DNA of 64,000 nt, from contig NZ_FWYE01000002.1 of assembly GCF_900176435.1 (NCBI RefSeq), positions 186,001 through 250,000 of the forward strand, given 5' to 3'. The stretch comes from Picrophilus oshimae DSM 9789 (lineage in GTDB: Archaea > Thermoplasmatota > Thermoplasmata > Thermoplasmatales > Thermoplasmataceae). Shown here piece after piece: positions 27,068 to 36,635 of the stretch (positions are counted from its first letter, which is position 1; every line of letters begins with the position of its first letter). The notes under the pieces are model-generated. The model was not told the origin of the DNA. It did no database searches and saw nothing but the letters and a program-made list of their open reading frames with translations. The position numbers and the translations under genes were made by a program.

Positions 27068-27358
27068 ATGATTAATGTGGGTCTTTATTATAAGGTAAAA
27101 CCAGGACATGAGAAGGACTTTGAGAGTACATTTGGAAACGTCGTTAAGCTTTTAAAGAGCGGCGATACAGGCTTTATTGATGGAAAGTTATACAGGGAGG
27201 TCGATGACCCAAGCGAGTACATGATATATACGGAGTGGAAGGATCTCGAATCATTTGAAAAGTTTATAAAAATGAAGGAGTACCATGAAACCGTTGATTA
27301 TGGAAAGACAATACTTGAAACAACACCAAGACACAAGATCTTTGGATCCTCTGCGTAA
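27068..27358 (+). CDS. ABM-domain (antibiotic biosynthesis monooxygenase-like) protein
   Basis: 96-aa dimeric alpha-beta barrel protein. Y-Y-K-V-K-P-G-H-E-K-D-F near the N-terminus, Y-T-E-W-K-D-L-E-S-F-E-K-F near 57-69 and the short C-terminus fit the ABM family, whose members include small heme-degrading or quinol-oxidising enzymes and proteins of unknown role. No heme-contact residues of IsdG-type proteins are clear, so the reaction is open. Single gene. Confidence 0.8.
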   Translation: MINVGLYYKVKPGHEKDFESTFGNVVKLLKSGDTGFIDGKLYREVDDPSEYMIYTEWKDLESFEKFIKMKEYHETVDYGKTILETTPRHKIFGSSA

Positions 27359-27392
27359 AAATATTTATAACTGTTAATTATATTTAAAATAA

Positions 27393-28724
27393 ATGAGAAT
27401 ATATTACGATGCCGGTACCATAGTATCAGATGAAAATACTGATCCATTTTTATATGATAAAAGGTCTGGACTGTACAGGGCTCCAGCATACCTTTATAAT
27501 GTTATAAAGAAGAGATATCCTGACGCTATAGATGATGTTATAAATCATAAAAGCCTTGATATAAATGCTGATATAAATTTAAGGCCATATCAAATTAAAT
27601 CTATAGAGATGTGGGCTAAAAATGATTACAACGGTGTTATAGTGCTTCCAACTGCGGCCGGCAAAACCATGATAGGAATATACGCAATAAACATGCTTAA
27701 AACAACAACGCTTGTGATAGCACCAACAATAGAGCTTGTGCAGCAGTGGAGGGATAAACTTAAAAGGTTTTTTGGAATAGAAATAGGCCAGATAGGCGGC
27801 GGTGAAAAGGATATAAAGGATATAACAGTTATTACATATGATTCCGCATATTTAATGGCAGAGAGCCTGGGGAACATGTTCGAGCTTTTAATAGCCGATG
27901 AGGTTCATCACATGGCTGCAGAGAGCTATATACAGATAGCAAAGATGTACGCATCAAGGTACAGGCTTGGTTTAACAGCAACGTATGAAAGGCCGGATAA
28001 AAACCATGAATTACTTGAAAATTACATGGGCGGAAAGATCTTTGAGCTTGGTTATGAGCAGCTAAACGATTACATATCAAATTTTAAAATCTTCAGGATA
28101 CCTGTGGAGCTGGATGATGATATGGAAATTGAATATGAGAGGAATAGAAAGATCTTTCTTGATTATATACATAATCATGATATAAAGATAAATGGCAACA
28201 TGGACTTTGAGCATTTCATATTATCATCATGGAATCCTGAAGGCCGTGAGGCACTGATGGCATGGAGAAGATCCAGGGAGATAGCATACAATCCAAAGGG
28301 TAAGATAGAATATCTTAGATACATTCTCAGCAAACATCCTGGAAAGAAGACGATAATATTCTCTGAGGATACAAACACAGCGTACATGATATCAAGGGAG
28401 TTCCTTGTACCAGCACTTACATATCTCACACCGCCGAAGGAGAGGAAAAGATACCTTGAGATGTTCCGTGATGGCAGGATAACTGTTCTTGCAACATCAA
28501 GAATACTTGATGAGGGTGTTGATGTCCCTGATGCATCGATTGCCGTTATAATGAGCGGTTCGGGCAGCACAAGGCAGTTCAGGCAGCGCCTTGGAAGGAT
28601 ATTAAGGCCGGCACCAGGTAAGGAAAGCATACTTTATGAGCTTGTTTCAAGCAATACTTACGAGTATGGAACCTCGAGAAGGAGGAGAAAAGGTGTTCCC
28701 ATCGGACTTGATGATAGCGCGTAA
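27393..28724 (+). CDS. XPB/Rad25-type DNA helicase
   Basis: 443-aa superfamily 2 helicase of archaeal XPB type. Motif I P-T-A-A-G-K-T near 87-93, V-I-A-P-T-I-E-L-V-Q-Q-W, motif II D-E-V-H-H near 169-173, motif III T-A-T-Y-E-R near 194-199, and motif VI Q-R-L-G-R-I-L-R-P near 393-401. The N-terminal damage-recognition-like domain (about 1-60) is short, as in archaeal proteins. It probably works with the Bax1 nuclease encoded next, overlapping by 32 bp. XPB-Bax1 is a known archaeal DNA unwinding and incision pair. Start ATG 27393 is leaderless-like. Confidence 0.9.
   Translation: MRIYYDAGTIVSDENTDPFLYDKRSGLYRAPAYLYNVIKKRYPDAIDDVINHKSLDINADINLRPYQIKSIEMWAKNDYNGVIVLPTAAGKTMIGIYAINMLKTTTLVIAPTIELVQQWRDKLKRFFGIEIGQIGGGEKDIKDITVITYDSAYLMAESLGNMFELLIADEVHHMAAESYIQIAKMYASRYRLGLTATYERPDKNHELLENYMGGKIFELGYEQLNDYISNFKIFRIPVELDDDMEIEYERNRKIFLDYIHNHDIKINGNMDFEHFILSSWNPEGREALMAWRRSREIAYNPKGKIEYLRYILSKHPGKKTIIFSEDTNTAYMISREFLVPALTYLTPPKERKRYLEMFRDGRITVLATSRILDEGVDVPDASIAVIMSGSGSTRQFRQRLGRILRPAPGKESILYELVSSNTYEYGTSRRRRKGVPIGLDDSA
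28681..28687 (+). promoter_or_regulatory. Shine-Dalgarno deciding the bax1 start
   Basis: GGAGGAG, five bases before GTG 28693, inside the XPB gene. It supports that GTG over the longer frame from 28636. Confidence 0.6.
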
Positions 28725-29946
28725 GACAAAGACCGGTATAATATACCCTGTTTTTCTATCCGATGATAATATTGATTATGCCAGGGCCGTAATATCTGCA
28801 TTTACAGAGAATACAGGTAAAAAAAAGGAGGTAATAGAAAATAATTTAAAGGAAATAGAGTTGAAATTCCAGAATGCAAAGATTATAAGGGCCCTATCAT
28901 TAATAATGATGAGAAAATCAATATTTGTGCCTCCTGTTAATATAGATGCCCAGGCATTAAGGGAATACATATTCTCAATGGCAAGGATACCACCAATAAA
29001 CAGTAATGAAAGGGAAATGATACTCAAAAGCGCTGCCGAGTCATTTAATATTGATTATATCGATATTGAGAATGCAATCTATGCTGACAAGGACAGCGAG
29101 AGCATACTTGAAAGGCCATACAATACAGACGAGGGTAAACTTATAAGAGAGTACAACCTTGAGCAGCTTGAAACCGTCCTTTTAAAATGCACGGAATTAA
29201 ACATCTCAAATGCAAGCGACTGGCACTTTGTAATAACAAGGATAAGAAGGCTTGGACTCTTATATGAGATCAAAAATGATGGTGATAAAATAATTTCAGT
29301 AAATATCACGGGCCCAATGGCATTATTCGAAAATACAGAAAGATACGGGTCAAAATTTTCAATGTTAATAAGATCGATATATAAAATGAATGAATGGTCA
29401 TTAACTGCCTCGATAAAGGTAAAAGATTTCTCAGGCGATAAAAACATTTATACATTAAAATTAAGCGATAGTGCAAAGTTCTTTCTGCCCTCTGGGACCA
29501 TTAAACCAGAGCATTTACCGGAGCATGTCAGCAGGGGATATCCAATAATAATAAACAACAAATTTTACTTTCCTGATTATATTATAGATCTTGATGAAAG
29601 GATATATGTAAGCATAAACAGTGATGAAAGACCGGATAATCTTAACTGGATCAATGTTTATATACTATCAGATAGGGATAAGAAGAAGCCTGGAAGCATA
29701 GCCTTTTACAATGACATGGACTGGGATGAATTGTTTAACCTAATATCCAAAAAAAGGAATTTAAGCTCCGAGATTGATAATTATTCAATAGATGAGATAA
29801 AGAAAAAACTTGATCAGATTTACCCGGACTCACAGGGGATGATCGATTACCTTGAATCGCAGGGCCTTATTCCGCTTAGGGTGCTTCCGGAGCTTGGATA
29901 CAAGATAAAATGGAAAAACCTTGACATAATAATTGAAAAGGCCTAG
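28693..29946 (+). CDS. bax1: Bax1-like XPB-binding nuclease (DUF790 family)
   Basis: 417 aa from GTG 28693 (F-P-S-D-L-M follows, matching the family N-terminus P-S-D-L). The frame is open to 28636, but the upstream part lies over the helicase gene and is not family-like. A Bax1 partner loads on XPB and provides a nuclease for DNA repair. Charged N-terminal region, an alpha-helical middle, and a predicted PD-(D/E)XK-like C-terminal domain; metal-ligand residues could not be assigned by eye. Overlaps XPB by 32 bp and has a strong SD (GGAGGAG). The stop overlaps the ABC ATPase gene in the opposite direction by four bases. Confidence 0.82.
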   Translation: MFPSDLMIARKTKTGIIYPVFLSDDNIDYARAVISAFTENTGKKKEVIENNLKEIELKFQNAKIIRALSLIMMRKSIFVPPVNIDAQALREYIFSMARIPPINSNEREMILKSAAESFNIDYIDIENAIYADKDSESILERPYNTDEGKLIREYNLEQLETVLLKCTELNISNASDWHFVITRIRRLGLLYEIKNDGDKIISVNITGPMALFENTERYGSKFSMLIRSIYKMNEWSLTASIKVKDFSGDKNIYTLKLSDSAKFFLPSGTIKPEHLPEHVSRGYPIIINNKFYFPDYIIDLDERIYVSINSDERPDNLNWINVYILSDRDKKKPGSIAFYNDMDWDELFNLISKKRNLSSEIDNYSIDEIKKKLDQIYPDSQGMIDYLESQGLIPLRVLPELGYKIKWKNLDIIIEKA

Positions 29947-30683
29947 AATTTTGGAAAGAGAAATTTGGCCCTGCCATCTGAAATCTCCATGAAACCAGTA
30001 TCATAAAGCCTTTCCATGTTGTTTAAGTTTACGATTTCATTTGTTCCTGACATAAAAAGGGAGCCATTTTTCATCGCTATTATATTATCGCACAGCATGT
30101 ATGCAAGATTAACGTCGTGAAGCACAATTATGATGGTTTTCCCAGAATTTTTCATATCCTTTATGATTTTAAAAAGCCTGGATTCGTGGTTTGGGTCAAG
30201 GAAGCTGTTCGGCTCATCAAGCATTACTATATCAGGATCACGGTACATCACGGAGGCAAGCATAACAAGACGCCTCTCACCACCGCTCAGCCTGTTAAAA
30301 TCCTTATATAAAAGATCCTTTATTCCTGTGCTGGTTGATATCTTATTTATAAGTTCATCATCCTGATCATCATTATATCTCGACATTTCAATGACGTCTA
30401 TGGCCTTTAGGTTCATTGTCGATGGTATCTCCTGGAATACTATGCCTATTAACCTGGCACGCTCAATATGCGGTATCTCCTTTACATCGCGGCCGTTTAT
30501 GTAAATTTTCCCTGACCATTCCTTTATGTAATTTATTATTATATTAAGCAGTGTTGATTTTCCAGAGCCGTTTGGGCCTATGATGCCGGTAATCTTTTTA
30601 TCCTCTATTGTCAATTTTTCTATCTTTAATTTAAAGCCATTATCATAATAAAGATTTTTTATCTCAACTGGCAAGGCGCTCAC
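29943..30683 (-). CDS. ABC transporter ATP-binding protein (iron complex/B12 type)
   Basis: 246-aa ATPase subunit. Walker A G-P-N-G-S-G-K-S-T near 37-45; signature L-S-G-G-E-R-R near 131-137; Walker B V-M-L-D-E-P near 151-156; H-loop V-L-H-D-V-N near 185-190. Third gene of a substrate-binding protein, permease, ATPase cassette; its start overlaps the permease end by 20 bp. It powers import of an iron chelate, heme or corrinoid; the ligand is not evident. Heme-rich genes downstream make a heme or iron role plausible but not shown. Confidence 0.9.
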   Translation of the reverse strand: MSALPVEIKNLYYDNGFKLKIEKLTIEDKKITGIIGPNGSGKSTLLNIIINYIKEWSGKIYINGRDVKEIPHIERARLIGIVFQEIPSTMNLKAIDVIEMSRYNDDQDDELINKISTSTGIKDLLYKDFNRLSGGERRLVMLASVMYRDPDIVMLDEPNSFLDPNHESRLFKIIKDMKNSGKTIIIVLHDVNLAYMLCDNIIAMKNGSLFMSGTNEIVNLNNMERLYDTGFMEISDGRAKFLFPKF

Positions 30684-31677
30684 CCGATATTCTATTTAAT
30701 ATATAGATAAAGAATGGAACGCCCATTATGCCTGTAATAATGCCTATTGGTATTACAACGCCCGGTACAACGATATGTGCTATATCATTTGCAGATATTA
30801 GTATTATTGAGCTTATTATTGCAGATACCGGTATTACATATTTATTTCTTCCACCAAAGAGTATTCTTGAGATATGCGGTGTTACAAGACCAACAAAGCC
30901 TATCAAACCGCTTATTGAAACAACAGCCGATACGCTTATACCAACAAGTATAAATGATATGAACTTGGTGCGTTCCACGTTTACACCTATGGAATGCGCG
31001 TATCTTTCACCGATGCCAATTGCATCAAGTTCATTTGAATAAAAATATAATATAATTGAGATAAATATTACGATTATTGATACAGGTATTAAATTATTAT
31101 ATGTTATTCCCTGTAATGATCCAAGAAGCCAGAAAAAAGCCTCGTCCTCTATCTTTATGTCTGAAAATAATAAAAATGCCATTATCGATGATAAAAAGAA
31201 TGATACAGATATGCCTGTTAAAAGCAGGTAAAGTATGTTGGAATAACCGTGTCTCACCGATATAATATATATAAAAATAACCGTCATTACAGAGAATATG
31301 AATGAAAATCCCTGAAGAAATACAAATGAGAAGAGGCCAAGAAATAATGATATTACAGCACCAAGCGCAGAACCACTTGATATTCCTATTATATATGGCT
31401 CTGTTATCGGATTTTTGAATATGCTCTGAACAACAGCACCGCCTATGCCGAGTGATGACCCAACTATGACTGCACCAAGTATTTCTGGCTCCCTTAGATA
31501 AACCACGATCTCGTAGCTTGAATACTTTACATGCATGTTAATTCTAAATATTTCCTCCAGAAGTATGTCAAGGATCCTTGATGCGGGTATGTACACGGGT
31601 CCTATGAAAAGTGAGATAAAGAATATTAAAAAAAGCAGGAATAAAAGGATAATAATCTTTGTGTAAACATACCGCAT
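30664..31677 (-). CDS. FecCD-family ABC transporter permease
   Basis: 337-aa membrane protein with about nine to ten hydrophobic segments. L-R-E-P-E-I-L-G-A-V-I-V-G-S-S-L near 64-79 and G-L-I-G-F-V-G-L-V-T-P-H near 258-269 are FecCD/BtuC signatures. Partner of the adjacent substrate-binding protein and ATPase. ATG 31677 lies 13 bp after the stop of the binding protein, so the genes are co-transcribed. Confidence 0.9.
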   Translation of the reverse strand: MRYVYTKIIILLFLLFLIFFISLFIGPVYIPASRILDILLEEIFRINMHVKYSSYEIVVYLREPEILGAVIVGSSLGIGGAVVQSIFKNPITEPYIIGISSGSALGAVISLFLGLFSFVFLQGFSFIFSVMTVIFIYIISVRHGYSNILYLLLTGISVSFFLSSIMAFLLFSDIKIEDEAFFWLLGSLQGITYNNLIPVSIIVIFISIILYFYSNELDAIGIGERYAHSIGVNVERTKFISFILVGISVSAVVSISGLIGFVGLVTPHISRILFGGRNKYVIPVSAIISSIILISANDIAHIVVPGVVIPIGIITGIMGVPFFIYILNRISGERLAS

Positions 31678-31690
31678 GGAAGCACCCTGG

Positions 31691-32641
31691 TTAAAGACCG
31701 TATCCTGGGCCGTATTTTAATTTTAATGGAAATGACGGTAGTGAGAAATTTCTTAATGATGGATGCACTGTAATCATAAGCCAGTAAACAGCGTATACAA
31801 AACGAAAATCAGGCTCGTTGAAGAGGTTTGATATATTTCCTGTTAATGTAAATACCATGTGATCCCTTACCGCATTTGTCTGCGAAAACGGCGTTTCATT
31901 AACCACAGAGTATGGTATGTAATCATTTAATATTATAACATCAGGGTTTGAGCTTTCTATTAATTCCCTGGATATCGTGTAATAACCATTATTATTTGCA
32001 ATGTTTTTTAAATGAACCATGTTAAAAGCATCGTTTATAAATGTATTGTTTCCTGCAGTCCAGTAGCCTGGATATAAATAGTAGAATACCGATAGGTATT
32101 TGTAATTCTTCATAACACTGTTAATATCATTTATTGATTCGTTTATCCATTGATTTATCAATGTTGCATTAACAGTTTTTCCTGTTAATGATCCAAGTGA
32201 TGATGTCATGCATTCGATACCAGATATATTCGATGGATTGTATTCCAGGAACGTTATACCAACGGAATTGAGCTTGTTTATCGTTGATTGTGGTATTAAA
32301 TCAGTTCCTATTACAACCTGGGCTGACAGGTTGATTATTTCCTCAATATTTGCACTTTCAAGGTTTCCGGCCACTGTAATGTTTTCATGTGGAGGATAGC
32401 AGTCATAGATATTTCCACCGACGATGTAATTGTATGCACCAAGGGCATAAAGCGTTGCCGTTGCTGCTGGATCAAGTGAAACAATTCTTGTAACAGTATG
32501 ATTGAATGAAAAATTCCCATTGTATGCCTTTACTGTAATTTTACCGCTGGTGGCAGTGTTACTATGAATGTATACATAGGATATTCCGGATATAATTATT
32601 ATAACCACAATTATTAATGATGCTATAACCTTTTTGTTCAT
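31691..32641 (-). CDS. Membrane-anchored substrate-binding protein (iron complex/B12 ABC importer)
   Basis: 316 aa. N-terminal membrane anchor (about 4-24) and a PBP2 (BtuF/FhuD-like) fold. R-I-V-S-L-D-P-A-A-T-A-T-L-Y-A-L-G near 57-73 is the family start of the first lobe, N-L-E-S-A-N-I-E-E-I near 99-108 follows, and S-S-N-P-D-V-I-I-L-N-D near 229-239 is in the second lobe. Eukaryal-style NxS/T sequons are frequent. First gene of the importer operon; a TATA-like element in the 54-bp gap upstream of 32641 is plausible. Confidence 0.82.
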   Translation of the reverse strand: MNKKVIASLIIVVIIIISGISYVYIHSNTATSGKITVKAYNGNFSFNHTVTRIVSLDPAATATLYALGAYNYIVGGNIYDCYPPHENITVAGNLESANIEEIINLSAQVVIGTDLIPQSTINKLNSVGITFLEYNPSNISGIECMTSSLGSLTGKTVNATLINQWINESINDINSVMKNYKYLSVFYYLYPGYWTAGNNTFINDAFNMVHLKNIANNNGYYTISRELIESSNPDVIILNDYIPYSVVNETPFSQTNAVRDHMVFTLTGNISNLFNEPDFRFVYAVYWLMITVHPSLRNFSLPSFPLKLKYGPGYGL

Positions 32642-32695
32642 GGTATCACTTTCAGTATACTTTATAAAAAGTAAATAAATTTAATGTATTTAAGT

Positions 32696-33142
32696 TTAGT
32701 GACCTATGGTTCTGTCATGCAAAACATACCATGTTCCAAGGCCTATTGCACATAATTTTTTTTCACTATCATAGGCCCTGATCTCGACAACAATTGCGGT
32801 TCTCCCCTCCTTTATGATATCACCAATAAATTTAAACGGTGATTTTGCCATTGGTGCCAGAAAGTTTATCTTAATCTCCTGTGTAACCTGGTCCATTCCG
32901 GATGCAACAGTCATGCATGTGAAGCCCCCGGTATAATCCATGGCTGTCATGATCATGCCGCCGTGGAGCACGTTACCAACCCTTACAACGTTTTCCGATA
33001 TTGGGAACTCAAGCTCAACATGGCCCCTGGAAACCCTTGTAAATCTAATGTTCATGTAATTAAAGAGCTTGTCATGTTCCATTAGTTTATTCAAAGCATC
33101 AACGTTGTTATATATATTCTTAAAATCATCAAGCCTTGTCAT
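32696..33142 (-). CDS. Hotdog-fold thioesterase (PaaI-like)
   Basis: 148-aa acyl-CoA thioesterase-like protein. N-V-L-H-G-G-M-I-M-T-A-M-D near 57-69 contains the conserved H-G-G and the nearby acidic residue of the PaaI/YigI families. The hydrophobic strand E-I-K-I-N-F-L-A-P matches the hotdog sheet. Substrate unknown. Stands alone between the importer operon and tRNA-Arg. Confidence 0.82.
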   Translation of the reverse strand: MTRLDDFKNIYNNVDALNKLMEHDKLFNYMNIRFTRVSRGHVELEFPISENVVRVGNVLHGGMIMTAMDYTGGFTCMTVASGMDQVTQEIKINFLAPMAKSPFKFIGDIIKEGRTAIVVEIRAYDSEKKLCAIGLGTWYVLHDRTIGH

Positions 33143-33276
33143 TTACAGATTATGTTATTATAAGTAAAGTCTTTTTCTATACATACACTGGAAATTATAT
33201 AGAGTCAGATATTTTTAGATGCTTATAATAAAAATAAACGAAAATGTTATAAGTGTTCGTTAAATAACGGTTTAAG

Positions 33277-33351
33277 GGCACGTGGCCAAGCATGGATATG
33301 GCAACAGCCTCCTAAGCTGTAGATCGGGGGTTCAAATCCCCTCGTGCCCGC
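33277..33351 (+). tRNA. tRNA-Arg (anticodon CCT)
   Basis: Acceptor arms GGGCACG (33277-33283) and CGTGCCC (33344-33350) pair perfectly, with discriminator G at 33351. Anticodon stem ACAGC/GCTGT encloses loop CTCCTAA with anticodon CCT at 33312-33314. The T-arm GGGGGTTCAAATCCCCT contains GTTCAAATC. CCA is not encoded. No intron is seen. It decodes AGG, a very frequent Arg codon in this genome. A TATA-like element lies about 20-30 bp upstream. The 3' end is only five bases from the pcn stop codon on the other strand. Confidence 0.95.
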
Positions 33352-33356
33352 TCGTT

Positions 33357-34094
33357 TTATGATTCCATCCTTGGGGCCAGCAGGAATTTTCCGCTTATTG
33401 GTTCTGTTTCAGAATTAAAGCTAAATTCTATTGATAATGGATAATCGCTCTTAAATGATATCTTTATGTCCTCATTTGATGATATGGATTTAACAAGCTT
33501 TAGCAGGTACTCAAGCGGATAAGATGACTTTATGGGCTGGCTGCATGATATATCTTTTAACATGTCCTTTGGCAGAAGCATCTCACTTTCGTCGGAGTCT
33601 GATGTTGACTTTGCACTAAAGCTCTCTGGTGTTAATGTCAATCTTATTGCATCTGAGACATCCTCTGCAGCCCTGAGACCTTTTTCAAGATCTGATTTTG
33701 ATAATATTACATAATCATCAGAGTTTATCTGGGGAACTCTTGGCGTTGTAACAGAATTGTTATCAAGCAATGCTATGCTCTTTATTATCGTTCCAATTTC
33801 AAATCTTAGCTTGTCCCTATCCTTTGATATTACAATGGTGTCATTTGATGATGCAAGTCTTATAACGGATTTTACCTTATCAAGATCGACTGCTATCTCA
33901 TCAGGTGCATCAAGATCGTATTCAGAAAATGCATTTTTTGGTATGTCAAGTGAGATCATTGCAACGTGTGCTGGATCCACGGCAGTTACAGAGATGCCGT
34001 TTGGTTCCAGTTTAAATTTTACCTCGCTTACAATTGTACCAAGCATATCAACGATTTCCTTTAAATTTTTAACAGATATACTCATCCTTGTCAT
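33357..34094 (-). CDS. pcn: DNA sliding clamp (PCNA)
   Basis: 245-aa replication clamp. V-D-P-A-H-V-A-M-I near 39-47 is the conserved early motif; D-L-D-K-V near 70-74 and the interdomain connector region at about 115-130 follow; K-F-L-L-A-P-R near 236-242 is the usual C-terminal strand. Thermoplasmatales generally have a single homotrimeric PCNA, in line with one gene here. Adjacent to tRNA-Arg, reading towards it. Confidence 0.93.
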   Translation of the reverse strand: MTRMSISVKNLKEIVDMLGTIVSEVKFKLEPNGISVTAVDPAHVAMISLDIPKNAFSEYDLDAPDEIAVDLDKVKSVIRLASSNDTIVISKDRDKLRFEIGTIIKSIALLDNNSVTTPRVPQINSDDYVILSKSDLEKGLRAAEDVSDAIRLTLTPESFSAKSTSDSDESEMLLPKDMLKDISCSQPIKSSYPLEYLLKLVKSISSNEDIKISFKSDYPLSIEFSFNSETEPISGKFLLAPRMES

Positions 34095-34159
34095 TTTATC
34101 TCTGGATAATAGAGCAGGAGCTAAATAATTTTTTTCATTTAAAAAAGAAAAAAATAAAA

Positions 34160-35407
34160 TTAATACCAGCCTCTGGCCTTCATTGCGTCGGCCACCTTCT
34201 TCACGGCTATTATGTATGCAGCGGTCCTTGGGTCAACCTCATAGCGCTTTGACGTTTCAAGAACGCTTCTTGTTGCGGCGGTCATCTTTTTATCCAGTTT
34301 TGAGTAAACGGTCTCCTCATCCCAGTAATCACCTGTGACGTTCTGAACCCATTCAAAGTATGAAACGGTTACGCCACCGGCATTTGAAAGGAAGTCTGGA
34401 AGAACCAGAACATTGTTCTTGTATAGTATCTCATCGGCCTCGGGCGTTGTCGGTCCATTTGCAAGCTCAAGGATTATCTTTGCCTTTATCTTGGATGCAT
34501 TGTCACCACGGATCTGATCCTCTATTGCTGCAGGTATTAAAACATCGACGTCCTGTTCGAGAACCTCCTCTTCTGATATGTTCTCAGAGCCGTCATAGTT
34601 CATTACTGTGCCATCCTTTCTTTTATGTTCTAAGAGCTTTTCATAGTTTACACCGTCCTTTGCGTATATGCCGCCGGTTGAATCTGAAACAGCAACCACC
34701 TTTGCACCGAACATCTCCGTTGCAAATTTTACAGCGTACTGGCCTGCATTGCCAAAGCCCTGGACGGCAACCTTTGCCTTTGAAAGGTCAAGACCTATTG
34801 ATCTTGCCGCCTCCCTTAAAACGTACATACCGCCCTTTGCGGTTGCATCCCCGCGGCCCTCTGAACCACCAACAGCCAGTGGCTTTCCTGTTATTACCCC
34901 GGGACTTGATCTTCTCATAACCTTTTCGTACTCGTCCATCATCCATGCCATTATCTGTGGATTTGTGTAAACATCAGGTGCGGGTATATCCTTGTCAGGG
35001 CCTATGAAATCAGCTATTGCATCTATGTAGCCACGGCTTAACCTTTCAAGCTCACCCTGGCTTAATTCCTTTGGATTGCATATAATTCCGCCCTTTGCAC
35101 CGCCGAGTGGTAAATCAAGAAGTGCAGTCTTCCAGGTCATCCATGCCGAAAGTGCCATTACCTCTGACAAATTCTCCTTTTCATAGTATCTAATGCCACC
35201 CTTTGTTGGCCCCCTTGCATTGTTGTAATGAACCCTAAATCCTGTAAATACCTTTACCTCGCCGCTGTCCATTTTTACAGGTATTGATACCTGCAATATC
35301 TCCCTTGGATAGCTTAATATCTCAAGGGCCTGCTTATCAAGGTTCATGACCTTTGCAGCCTTCTGGAGCTGCTGCCTTGAAATTGTGAATGGATCCAAAT
35401 CCTCCAT
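34160..35407 (-). CDS. gdhA: Glutamate dehydrogenase
   Basis: 415-aa hexameric NAD(P)-dependent enzyme linking glutamate and 2-oxoglutarate. [10 protein letters not shown] near 96-105 contains the catalytic Lys. [11 protein letters not shown] near 207-217 is the Rossmann motif. A-V-S-D-S after the second strand suggests NADP use by its Ser, but this is only an inference. High-G+C codon choice compared with neighbours points to strong expression. Single gene, with an AT-rich promoter region of about 110 bp. Confidence 0.95.
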   Translation of the reverse strand: MEDLDPFTISRQQLQKAAKVMNLDKQALEILSYPREILQVSIPVKMDSGEVKVFTGFRVHYNNARGPTKGGIRYYEKENLSEVMALSAWMTWKTALLDLPLGGAKGGIICNPKELSQGELERLSRGYIDAIADFIGPDKDIPAPDVYTNPQIMAWMMDEYEKVMRRSSPGVITGKPLAVGGSEGRGDATAKGGMYVLREAARSIGLDLSKAKVAVQGFGNAGQYAVKFATEMFGAKVVAVSDSTGGIYAKDGVNYEKLLEHKRKDGTVMNYDGSENISEEEVLEQDVDVLIPAAIEDQIRGDNASKIKAKIILELANGPTTPEADEILYKNNVLVLPDFLSNAGGVTVSYFEWVQNVTGDYWDEETVYSKLDKKMTAATRSVLETSKRYEVDPRTAAYIIAVKKVADAMKARGWY

Positions 35408-35521
35408 AAAGTCACCGTGTGATTAATTCTTAGGATATAGTTTAAATTTTCTCAAAGGAATGATAATACATATCACAGGATGTTCGGTATAATATATAAC
35501 AAAAATAGAATAAAATTTTAT

Positions 35522-36532
35522 TCAAAACATGGATGCTATATATGATCCTATTCCATTTATTATCCTTTCCTGGATCATTGATGGTTTTTTCCATGAAAAC
35601 AGTGATGGCTCTAAATAGCATGACAGCGAGCATTTGTTGCATGATTCGTACTGGCCCCAGTCATAGCTGTTCCATAGTTCCTTTATATTAACCTCCCAGA
35701 CCTTGTATTTTCCGGAATATTCGTTTAAAACATAGCACGGCATTACTATGTTTCCAAGCGGGTCTATATTTATGGTAGACCATGGCTTGCAAACCCATGG
35801 AATATTATTATACCAGGAATTTATAACAGCATCAAAGTATTCATATGAATTAACAATAGGATAGCCTGATTTCTTCATTTCCTTTAATTTTATAAGGATA
35901 TGATGCAACCTTTCCCTTTCAGGTGATATTTTATCGGCGGTGCTGTAATTATATGAAACCTGAAGATTGACACTTACATCGATTGATCTTGCAAGCTCCA
36001 TAAGATCAAATATAGAATCAAGATTGTTTTCTGTTATTGTTGTGCTCATGGAAACCGGTAAATACCTCTTTGCTTCTTTTATGCCATCAACGGCCCTTTT
36101 AAAGGAACCTGGAATGCCACGCTGCCTGTCGTGCGTGTCCTCAAGTCCATCTATGGATACAAAGAGATAATCAAGATAATTTGATATTGATTTTATCCTT
36201 GATTTTAAAAGCCAGCCATTGGTAACCATAGATGTATGAAACCTTTTATGCGATTCCTTTAATATTTCTGGAAGATCGTTCCTTAATAATGGTTCACCGC
36301 CCTCAAAGCCCATGAATGAAACATCGGCCTCAACAAGGGTGTCCATCATTTTTATTTCCTCTGATAATGATAATAATCTTTCATCCGGCCTGCGCCAGAA
36401 TGGACACATCTCACATCTAAGATTGCATGTATATAAAAGTTTATGGCCTGCTATAAATGGTGTTTTCCTGCCGCCAATGGAGTGTATCTTCCTCTTTATT
36501 GTTCTACCAAGAACAGGTTTTGCTATGGCCAT
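35522..36532 (-). CDS. Radical SAM protein with C-terminal Cys cluster (SPASM-like)
   Basis: 336 aa. The SAM/[4Fe-4S] motif is C-N-L-R-C-E-M-C (Cys 36, 40, 43), followed by G-F-E-G-G-E-P-L-L near 76-84. C-terminal Cys near 246, 265, 297, 300 and 304 (C-N-K-C-S-L-S-C) could bind auxiliary clusters. Such layouts occur in peptide-, lipid- and cofactor-modifying enzymes (HpnH/MoaA-like). No operon partner identifies the substrate. TATA-like sequence occurs before ATG 36532. Family call is sound, exact function unknown. Confidence 0.78.
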   Translation of the reverse strand: MAIAKPVLGRTIKRKIHSIGGRKTPFIAGHKLLYTCNLRCEMCPFWRRPDERLLSLSEEIKMMDTLVEADVSFMGFEGGEPLLRNDLPEILKESHKRFHTSMVTNGWLLKSRIKSISNYLDYLFVSIDGLEDTHDRQRGIPGSFKRAVDGIKEAKRYLPVSMSTTITENNLDSIFDLMELARSIDVSVNLQVSYNYSTADKISPERERLHHILIKLKEMKKSGYPIVNSYEYFDAVINSWYNNIPWVCKPWSTINIDPLGNIVMPCYVLNEYSGKYKVWEVNIKELWNSYDWGQYESCNKCSLSCYLEPSLFSWKKPSMIQERIINGIGSYIASMF

Positions 36533-36635
36533 GTATAATTAACATTAGAGCGTATTTAAAGTTTGCTTATAAATTATTAATAAATAATGTTTATAATGCA
36601 TTGAATTTTTAAATAAGTATTAACATTAAGGTATC

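Noticed and set aside
28636-28692. Longer N-terminus for Bax1
   Set aside because: Lies entirely over the XPB C-terminal coding region; the family start P-S-D-L and a strong SD favour GTG 28693.
34360-34920. Long plus-strand frame opposite gdhA
   Set aside because: Extremely Leu/Arg/His/Pro-rich composition typical of an antisense shadow of a high-G+C gene.
35442-35642. 66-codon reverse frame overlapping the radical SAM gene end
   Set aside because: Overlaps real coding sequence in another frame and has no domain or promoter support.
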